Source: Bacteroidales bacterium UBA1266 (GTDB lineage Bacteria; Bacteroidota; Bacteroidia; Bacteroidales; WCHB1-69). Taken from it: a stretch of 12,300 bases of DNA. A program made the position numbers and the translations under genes. Each line of letters starts with the position of its first letter. Positions within the stretch are counted from its first letter, which is position 1. The stretch lies in contig DBVK01000079.1 in the NCBI GenBank assembly GCA_002308135.1, positions 6,898 through 19,197 of the forward strand, given 5' to 3'. Below are positions 6,555-12,300 of this stretch, in pieces. The notes under the pieces were generated by a model, which made no database searches, was not told the origin of the DNA, and worked only from the letters and a program-made list of their open reading frames with translations.

Positions 6555-9500
6555 TTACCGGGCAATCTGCATCTTCTTCACGATGCGCTGTCCCTGGTAT
6601 TCCATGCTGTAGTAGTAGATGCCGTCCGCCCAGTCGCTGGTGTTGAGCTCAATGCTGTTCTGTCCGGCTTCGGAACGGAATTCCTGACGGTACAGCACTT
6701 GGCCGCTCATGCTCATCACGTGGAATGTGACGTTGCCTTCCTGCGGGAGGGTGTACGGTATGCGCGTAACGTAAGCCGCCGGGTTCGGGATGTTCTGTCC
6801 CATGGTCCAGCTGATGGCGTTGTGGTTGCGTATGCCCGTGCTATCCTTGGTGCAGGCGAAGGAAGCGCTGAGGGTGTCGTTGCTGTTGTCGGCATCGTTG
6901 GTGTAGGCCTCAATGCAGGCGACCATCGTATAGGTGCCGGTGTAGTTGGGCACAGTGTAGGATTGCGTGAAGGCAACATCCACGGTGTCGTTCATCGGCA
7001 GGTTGGCGACGGTCTCCTCCAAAGTCGTGAGGACTGTCATGTTGTTGTCGTATACCGTCACATGCACTTTGACGTTGGTGGCGTCCGTATTGCCCGTGTT
7101 GCCAACGCTCACAGTCGGCTTGAGTTCGGTCTTGCCTTGTGCGGGATCGGTGGTGCTGATGGCCACCATGTACAGGTCAACGGTGTCCGGAACATTCACC
7201 TTTCCGGTAAGTTTCAGTGCATTGTTGGTGTTGTCCGCGTCGCAGTCAAAGAAGGCCGAGACCTCCAAGGTGTAGGTCGGGTTGGCTTTCGTGGCGAAGG
7301 GCACAATGTAGGGGACACTGATGGTGTGCGCGAGGGTGTCGTTGATACCCAGGGCGGTGTTGACAGTGTCGGTAATCACTTCTGTGCCGTTCAGTTTCAT
7401 CTGGACGTAGAGCTTTCCGATAACGGTGTTACCGTTGTTGGCCACATTGGCGGTCACAGTCACGGTGTCACCGGCGTTCTTCACGACCTGCTCGTCGATG
7501 CCGGATACGGAATTGATGCGCAAATCCTGCATCAGGTAGAGGCTGGAGTCGCGGGTCACGTCGTTGGAAGCGTCGTCGTCCATGGACTGCATGGCGATTT
7601 CAAGGTAGTAGAAGCCGCTGGCGTTCGGGACAAACTTGCCGACAGTGACGGTGTCGCTTTCCATTCCTTTGAGGGTCTTGTTGTAGACATAGATGTTGGA
7701 GGTCTGGATAGCGCCGCTGACGTTCATGGTGATGGTGTCATTGACCAGCGGGAGATCAAGTGTGGTCAGGTTGGTCACGACAGCCTTCACTTCGACAGGA
7801 TCGCTGCTGCAAGCCGTCCGTGTGCCGATTTGCAACGGAAGCATGGTGATGGCGGCGTCTTGTCTGGCCGAAATGCGGATGCGGTCAATGTATTGGTTGA
7901 TGCCGCCGCTGATGGCCTGGAACACGATGGACAGGCAGCTCTCTTTGGCGAAGCCGCTCAAGTCATAGTCGTACTGTTTCCAGTAGTAGGCGGTATCCAA
8001 CGTGGCAATGCGTCCGAGGACGGTGTAGGTTTGGCCTCCGTCGGTGGTGGCTTTGACAATCAGGGAGTCGCCTTTCGCAATGGCTGCCTGTGCGTACCAG
8101 AAGCTCAGCTTGGGAGCGGTGAAGCCTTGGATGTCAACGCCGTTCAGCGTAACGTTAGCGACGCTGGAGGTGTTCGACTCACCCGTGAACTTCAGGCATC
8201 CGTTACCGAATGTGGGAACGGGGTTGCCGCTGTTGCCAAGTTGCCAGTTTGCGTTGCCCTTTTCCGTATAGGTCACGAGCTCTTTAGGCATAGCGCTGAA
8301 GTCCACATCGTAAGGAATACCGATATGGTACACGCGGTAGACGGTCTTCAGGACGTTGTTGGTGATATCGTTGTCATAAGCGTAACCGAATTCAGCGGCA
8401 ACGTTGTACTCGCCTTCGGCCAGGGTCGGGAGGTTTTTCAGCTGCACGTTCATGGATTTGCCGGCGGCCAGGGTTCCCTTGGAGATGGCGGTGTCAGCGT
8501 TCATGGTGGCGGCACCCGACACATTCACGGAAATCTTCAAAGCGGCTGCGCTGAAATCCACATCGCGTTTGCTGTTGTTGGTAATCGTAAGGATAATGGG
8601 AACCGAGCTGCTGTAGCACACGGGACCTGTCACTTCCTGCGGAGACACTATGGCATCCAGTTTCAGGTCGTAGGCTTCCACTGTGATGTTCTTCTTGAGG
8701 GTGTCGTTCTTAGGATTGATGTCGTTCTTCGCGGCAATGACAGCCATGAAGGTGGCGCTGCCGGCATTGCAGGAGTACTTGCCTAACTCAACCGTATCGG
8801 AGGCTTTGGGAGCCAGCGGGGTTCTGGGCTGGTAAGTGTAGGCCGGTTTCTGGGCGACACCGTTGATGTAAAGGGTGATGACCGCTGACTCAATAGGCTT
8901 GAGGTTGTTGTTGCTGATCACCACTTTCACAGCTTCGGATGTGGCCGGGTTGATGTTCTCCAGGCCGATGAATTCGGTCAGCGTGGCATCAAGCGGCAGG
9001 TTGTTGGCGTTGATATTCACATCCAGGGTGTCGTTGTGCACATCCTCATCCCTTTCATTGATGAAAACTTTCATGGTGTTCAATCCCTGTTTCAGGGTGA
9101 CGGTCTGGGTGGTGGCGCTGGTGGCCACTACGCTCTGACCTGGGGCCAGACTGCCGGTCCATGTGAAGTTCGGGATTTTGGCGCTGCCAGTGGAACCCGC
9201 ATTGAACAGATAATAGATGGTTGCGGAGGTGACAGTTTGGGTTCCATTGTTGGTGATTCTCACCGCCACCTGTACAGGTTGTCCGACCAAATCCATGCTG
9301 TCCGGATGCATAAGCGCGGTTACAGCCAGGTCAAACACTTTAGCGACATTGAATTTGTCCTCAATAGTGTCGTTCTTCGGATCGGCATCACCCGTAGCGC
9401 TGATAATAGCCTTAATCTTGTAGGTGCCGGCTTTGACGGTGAGGCTATTGACCAGGACGGTATCCTGTTTGCCTTTGGCCAGCGGGCTCTTGGGCTGGTA

Positions 9501-12300
9501 GGTGTAGGCGGGCTTCTGGATATTGCCGTCAAGATAGAGGGAAATGCTGGCAGTTGAGATGTCCGCATCGCCTTCGTTGGAAACGATCACGTAAATCGGG
9601 CTGGCGGTGCCGGATGTCACCTTGTCCAAGCCGATGAATCCTTTCAGAGCGGCATTGAGCACCGGAGCGGAGATAGAGAGAATGTCCGCAATGGTGTCAT
9701 TCTTCGGGTCAATATCACCCTTGGTGTCAATGACAGCCTGAAGCTTGTAGGCGCCGGCCTTGAGGGAGACTTTGGCAATCACCACCGTATCCGTCATGCC
9801 TTTGGCCAACGGGCTCTTGGGCTGGTAGGTGAAGGGATTTTCATTATTGCCGTTAATGGAAAGCGTAAGAGTGGCCTCTTTGATGTCCACATCGCCCTCA
9901 TTGGTGATAATCACTGCAATCGGGCTGGCCGTTTCCGGTGTCACTTTGTCCAAGCCGACGAATCCTTTCAGTCCGGCGTTAATAACCGGAGCGATGACAT
10001 TGAGCTTGTCCGCAATGGTGTCATTCTTCGGGTCAATATCACCCTTGGTGACAATGACAGCCTGGAGCTTGTAGGTGCCGGCCTTGAGGGAGACCTTGGC
10101 AATCACCACCGTATCCGTCATGCCTTTGGCCAACGGGCTCTTGGGCTGGTAGGTGAAGGGATTTTCATTATTGCCGTTAATGGAAAGCGTAAGAGTGGCC
10201 TCTTTGATGTCCACATCGCCCTCATTGGTGATAATCACTGCAATCGGGCTGGCCGTTTCCGGTGTCACTTTGTCCAAGCCGACGAATCCTTTCAGTCCGG
10301 CGTTAATAACCGGAGCGGTGACATTGAGCTTGTCCGCAATGGTATCGTTCTTAGGATCGGCATCGCCCTTGGTGTCAATGACAGCCTGGAGCTTGTAGGT
10401 TCCGGCTTTGAGGGAGACGTTGGCAATCACTACCGTATCTGTCATGCCTTTGGCCAGCGGGGTCTTGGGCTGATAGGTGAAGGGCTTTTCATCAATACCT
10501 TCAATGGATAGTGTGAGAATGGCCTCCGTGATGTCCGTATTGCCCTCATTGGCGATAATCACCGCAATCGGGCTGGCCGTTTCCGGTGTCACTTTGTCCA
10601 GACCGACGAATCCCTTCAGTCCGGCATTGATAGCGGGGACAATGAAATGGTGAGCGCCCATGGCGGTCACAGTACCCCTGCTTGTCCCGTTGATGTCCTC
10701 CAGTACGGGCTTGTCAGTCGGGCAGCGGAAGCTGGTGTCATTGGCCATGCTCAAATCCACAGCCGTATCATTGAAGACAGGCAGCACGCTGATGGTGTTG
10801 GCGTCCTGTCCGCTTGCTGTCTGCAGGGCGTTTACAGTAGCCATTGCTTTTCCGATGAATGCGACATTGGTGGGGGAATAGAAGTTGTTGTATTCACGCA
10901 CACCTCTCTTGTCCACAGCGTTGGCAGCGGTCAGATAGAGCGGGTAGTTGTTCGCTCCTCCGGTGCAGTACACCATGTTGCGGCTGAAATTGACCATGCA
11001 GGTGTCGGCGGTATTGGTATGCTGGAATCCGTAAAGGGTGCCAGTGCCGTCGGCGTGGATGTAAATCGAGTTGTGGTGCACTTCCCAATTGCCGTTCGGT
11101 GTTGTGATGCAGATACCGTATTTGTTTCCGTTGCCTAATAGCTGGATCTCATTGTTGCATAAGTAGGCCGGTTGTTTTGTGTACCTGATATCCTGCTGGT
11201 AGGTAGCCATCTGTATGCCGTAGGCGGTGTTGGTGGTGGTGATGAGGATGCGGTTGCCCATAATCCTATCCCAAATGCCGTATTGGAGCCCGTAGATGCC
11301 ATTGTAGGCGGTCGTGAGATTGCTGCGGCTGGAAATAGTGTTGTAGCACAGGCTCTTGACAGCTGAACGATAACCGGAGTATACACCGCAGTTATAGGCG
11401 TCCTTAAGGATGTTGCTGTCAATGAAAATGGAAGCTTTGTCCATGGCGTTATAGTCGCTTCCGGCTGTGTAATACAGGTAGAAGTTGTAATAGCCGCCTT
11501 GAATCAGATTGCCGACAAAGCGCACATCCATCGGGAAGGTGGTGCTGCTGCTGGTGTTCGGCAGGTTGACGCAGCGGTAGGTTGATCCTGTTGCCGTTTC
11601 GTTGGCGTAAATGTTACAGCCACGGAAGGTGATGTCCTCGTTCTGGCCTATCAGATCCACACCTCTCAAACCGTCGGTGGTGTTTCCGATGGTCAGTCCC
11701 TGGAATACCCAGTGGGCGGCGTTGTCCACAATCAGGGAGGCGTTGGCGCTTCCGCCGTCATAAATAACGATGTCGTCCTTGAAAGGCATCAGGGTGACGG
11801 TGTTCTTGCTGTCAGCGCCAAGGATGCTTCCGCTAATGGTAAGGGAAGCATAGGTTCCGCCCATTATCTGCAGACGCACAGGTTTGCTGATACCGCACTC
11901 ATTCATATGGGTGATCGCTTCGTCCAAGGATGCGAAATCGCCTCTCGGTCCGACGGTGTAATCACCGGCGAAAGGTCCGGCGCAAACGTAATGGCTCGTG
12001 CGTATGGTGTCATTGCCGCTGAATCCGTCCTTGCCGTTGTTGGGATCGCTCACCCAAGCGGCAATCTGATAAGAGTTGCCGCCAGTGGCTTTGAACTGGC
12101 CGAGGAGAACGGCTTCGTCGTCACCGGATGCCAGTTTGCCTTTCCATGCGTATTTTTGGATTGTTCCGTCGTTCCAGTAAATGGTGGCGGATTCCAGCGT
12201 GTCCAGACCGGCGTTCCGTAAGGTCACATACAGGTCTATGTCACCGCTTTGGTTCGCAAAGTGGCTGGTTTTGCCGAAATCTTCAAGCGCAGCGTCTAAG
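6555..12300 (-). CDS. Giant modular T9SS-secreted surface protein: beta-helix, CARDB-type Ig-like repeats, jelly-roll, type A sorting domain (5' end outside window)
   Basis: An uninterrupted frame runs from the TAA at 6555-6557 to the right edge, at least 1914 codons. The GTG at 12225-12227 is not the start: the codons before it stay open and read as protein of the same Ig-like domain (SGDIDLYV before TLRNAG). In protein order, with window positions: an Ig-like module (>12300 to about 11985); a right-handed beta-helix-like domain (11985-10640); four near-identical 108/109-residue modules (10634-9336); a different Ig-like module (9335-8997); a fifth diverged copy (8996-8673); another module (8672-8330); a jelly-roll domain (8325-7866); three more Ig-like modules (7865-6835); and a T9SS sorting tail (6800-6558). 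The Ig-like modules resemble CARDB (cell adhesion related domain found in bacteria), each ending in a D-x-x-ND-T type turn. No catalytic motif is seen. The likely role is a large adhesin or structural surface protein, exported by T9SS; ligand unknown. The signal peptide must lie outside the window. Confidence 0.9.
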   Translation of the reverse strand, partial: LDAALEDFGKTSHFANQSGDIDLYVTLRNAGLDTLESATIYWNDGTIQKYAWKGKLASGDDEAVLLGQFKATGGNSYQIAAWVSDPNNGKDGFSGNDTIRTSHYVCAGPFAGDYTVGPRGDFASLDEAITHMNECGISKPVRLQIMGGTYASLTISGSILGADSKNTVTLMPFKDDIVIYDGGSANASLIVDNAAHWVFQGLTIGNTTDGLRGVDLIGQNEDITFRGCNIYANETATGSTYRCVNLPNTSSSTTFPMDVRFVGNLIQGGYYNFYLYYTAGSDYNAMDKASIFIDSNILKDAYNCGVYSGYRSAVKSLCYNTISSRSNLTTAYNGIYGLQYGIWDRIMGNRILITTTNTAYGIQMATYQQDIRYTKQPAYLCNNEIQLLGNGNKYGICITTPNGNWEVHHNSIYIHADGTGTLYGFQHTNTADTCMVNFSRNMVYCTGGANNYPLYLTAANAVDKRGVREYNNFYSPTNVAFIGKAMATVNALQTASGQDANTISVLPVFNDTAVDLSMANDTSFRCPTDKPVLEDINGTSRGTVTAMGAHHFIVPAINAGLKGFVGLDKVTPETASPIAVIIANEGNTDITEAILTLSIEGIDEKPFTYQPKTPLAKGMTDTVVIANVSLKAGTYKLQAVIDTKGDADPKNDTIADKLNVTAPVINAGLKGFVGLDKVTPETASPIAVIITNEGDVDIKEATLTLSINGNNENPFTYQPKSPLAKGMTDTVVIAKVSLKAGTYKLQAVIVTKGDIDPKNDTIADKLNVIAPVINAGLKGFVGLDKVTPETASPIAVIITNEGDVDIKEATLTLSINGNNENPFTYQPKSPLAKGMTDTVVIAKVSLKAGAYKLQAVIDTKGDIDPKNDTIADILSISAPVLNAALKGFIGLDKVTSGTASPIYVIVSNEGDADISTASISLYLDGNIQKPAYTYQPKSPLAKGKQDTVLVNSLTVKAGTYKIKAIISATGDADPKNDTIEDKFNVAKVFDLAVTALMHPDSMDLVGQPVQVAVRITNNGTQTVTSATIYYLFNAGSTGSAKIPNFTWTGSLAPGQSVVATSATTQTVTLKQGLNTMKVFINERDEDVHNDTLDVNINANNLPLDATLTEFIGLENINPATSEAVKVVISNNNLKPIESAVITLYINGVAQKPAYTYQPRTPLAPKASDTVELGKYSCNAGSATFMAVIAAKNDINPKNDTLKKNITVEAYDLKLDAIVSPQEVTGPVCYSSSVPIILTITNNSKRDVDFSAAALKISVNVSGAATMNADTAISKGTLAAGKSMNVQLKNLPTLAEGEYNVAAEFGYAYDNDITNNVLKTVYRVYHIGIPYDVDFSAMPKELVTYTEKGNANWQLGNSGNPVPTFGNGCLKFTGESNTSSVANVTLNGVDIQGFTAPKLSFWYAQAAIAKGDSLIVKATTDGGQTYTVLGRIATLDTAYYWKQYDYDLSGFAKESCLSIVFQAISGGINQYIDRIRISARQDAAITMLPLQIGTRTACSSDPVEVKAVVTNLTTLDLPLVNDTITMNVSGAIQTSNIYVYNKTLKGMESDTVTVGKFVPNASGFYYLEIAMQSMDDDASNDVTRDSSLYLMQDLRINSVSGIDEQVVKNAGDTVTVTANVANNGNTVIGKLYVQMKLNGTEVITDTVNTALGINDTLAHTISVPYIVPFATKANPTYTLEVSAFFDCDADNTNNALKLTGKVNVPDTVDLYMVAISTTDPAQGKTELKPTVSVGNTGNTDATNVKVHVTVYDNNMTVLTTLEETVANLPMNDTVDVAFTQSYTVPNYTGTYTMVACIEAYTNDADNSNDTLSASFACTKDSTGIRNHNAISWTMGQNIPNPAAYVTRIPYTLPQEGNVTFHVMSMSGQVLYRQEFRSEAGQNSIELNTSDWADGIYYYSMEYQGQRIVKKMQIAR
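6558..6800 (-). other. T9SS type A C-terminal sorting domain of the giant surface protein
   Basis: The last roughly 80 residues carry the sorting-domain pattern: a GQNIPNPAAYVTRIPY opening, an EGNVTFHVMSMSGQVLYR central region, a DWADGIYYYSMEY strand and a basic end (KKMQIAR). This predicts export through the type IX translocon. The tail differs clearly from that of the convergent GLUG protein, so the two are not recent copies of each other. Confidence 0.9.
7866..8325 (-). other. Jelly-roll domain (MAM / choice-of-anchor J-like) inside the giant surface protein
   Basis: About 150 residues that do not follow the Ig-like repeat pattern. They start at PYDVDFSAMPKEL and show W-x-L-G-N-S-G, a GNGCLKFTG strand, an APKLSFWYAQA strand, a DSLIVKATTDGGQTY strand, a YYWKQYDYDLSGF strand and a final QYIDRIRIS strand. 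This order is typical of MAM-like and choice-of-anchor J jelly-roll domains in Bacteroidota secreted proteins, which often bind carbohydrate or mediate adhesion. The precise family would need a profile search. Confidence 0.65.
8673..8996 (-). repeat. Fifth, diverged copy of the 108-residue repeat, outside the tandem array
   Basis: This segment aligns with the four array units over its whole length: PLDATLTEFIGLENINPAT matches the unit start NAGLKGFVGLDKVTPET, PAYTYQPRTPLAPK matches PFTYQPKSPLAKG, and NPKNDTLKKNITV matches DPKNDTIADKLNV. It is separated from unit 4 by an unrelated Ig-like module of about 113 residues (8997-9335). Many residues differ, so it is a much older copy. Confidence 0.8.
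9336..10634 (-). repeat. Tandem array of four 324/327-base coding repeats
   Basis: In protein order the units are 10634-10311, 10310-9987, 9986-9663 (324 bases, 108 residues each) and 9662-9336 (327 bases, 109 residues, one extra residue in the QKPAYTYQP segment). Each runs from a (V/A)(I/L)NA-(G/A)-LKGF(V/I)GLDKV start to a DPKNDTI end. The middle two units are nearly the same DNA: bases 9772-9993 and 10096-10317 are identical for 222 bases. Units 1 and 4 differ more. Each unit is one CARDB-like Ig-fold module. Confidence 0.95.
10640..11985 (-). other. Right-handed beta-helix-like domain of the giant surface protein
   Basis: About 450 residues. The domain opens with FAGDYTVGPRGDFASLDEAI, a lead-in often seen before right-handed beta-helix folds of pectate lyase and pectinesterase type (a GDF/A-S/T-L-x-E-A-I pattern). 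It continues with short strand-turn units naming inner Asn and hydrophobic positions (HWVFQGLTIGN, EDITFRGCNIYAN, ASIFIDSNILKD, YLCNNEIQLLGNG, WEVHHNSIYIH, VNFSRNMVYCTGG) and closes at TVTAMGAHHF. No catalytic residue set of a polysaccharide lyase or esterase could be assigned, so binding rather than catalysis is the safer guess. Confidence 0.75.

Noticed and set aside
6456..8786. A 776-codon open frame on the plus strand opposite the giant surface-protein gene
   Set aside because: It is exactly codon-on-codon antisense to the minus-strand gene, so its stops would need TTA, CTA or TCA codons in the real gene, and these are rare there. Its product is a monotonous Val/Gly/His/Asp-rich sequence with no domain pattern, and it runs through the terminator hairpin. 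The minus strand reads as well-formed repeats and a sorting domain.
9829..10398. Two nearly identical 81-codon plus-strand frames 324 bases apart, resembling duplicated small genes
   Set aside because: They are antisense images of the tandem repeat in the minus-strand gene; their similarity simply mirrors the repeated coding DNA.
8673..10634. Regular repeats considered as a CRISPR array or an insertion element
   Set aside because: The unit is 324 bases, stays in frame inside one large gene and encodes a whole Ig-like domain. There are no spacers, no terminal inverted repeats and no transposase.
9036..12221. Several plus-strand open frames of 160-175 codons (near 9036-9557, 10647-11138, 11712-12221)
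   Set aside because: All lie in the direct antisense register of the minus-strand gene and show the same biased composition. None has a plausible start context or a recognisable domain.

Overview
The window looks like a chromosomal segment of a member of the Bacteroidota, most probably of Bacteroidales type. Two very large predicted secreted proteins each end in a type A C-terminal sorting domain of the type IX secretion system (T9SS), a system known only from this phylum and its close relatives. No gene is preceded by a clear Shine-Dalgarno sequence, which is also usual in the phylum. No RNA genes, CRISPR arrays, insertion sequences or phage genes were seen.

Layout, left to right. Bases 1-314 are the 3' end of a housekeeping 16S rRNA methyltransferase gene (rsmG type). 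After 15 bases comes a complete MsbA-type ABC exporter half-transporter (330-2153). A 71-base AT-rich gap leads to a 1388-residue secreted surface protein (2225-6391). It is built from two complete GLUG beta-solenoid modules (13 and 4 repeats), separated by three fibronectin-III-like domains and followed by a fourth such domain and a T9SS sorting tail. A short convergent spacer (6392-6554) holds one strong symmetric hairpin flanked by A and T tracts, which can terminate transcription from both sides. The rest of the window (6555 to the right edge) is one minus-strand reading frame of more than 1900 codons with no start inside the window. It encodes a giant modular surface protein: a beta-helix domain, about eleven Ig-like (CARDB-type) modules, a jelly-roll (MAM / choice-of-anchor J-like) domain and a T9SS sorting tail.

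How they fit together. The left part is cell housekeeping and envelope transport. The right part is a pair of convergent genes for T9SS cargo, probably surface-attached or released adhesin-like proteins. No T9SS machinery is encoded here. The clearest signal beyond ordinary annotation is a tandem array of 324-base repeats in the minus-strand gene. Two neighbouring copies share a perfect 222-base run including synonymous sites, which points to recent duplication or gene conversion and a likely length-variable surface protein. A diverged fifth copy lies outside the array. The second notable structure is the internal duplication of a whole cap-solenoid-closing module in the GLUG protein. I found no defence system, metabolic cluster or clearly new kind of system.
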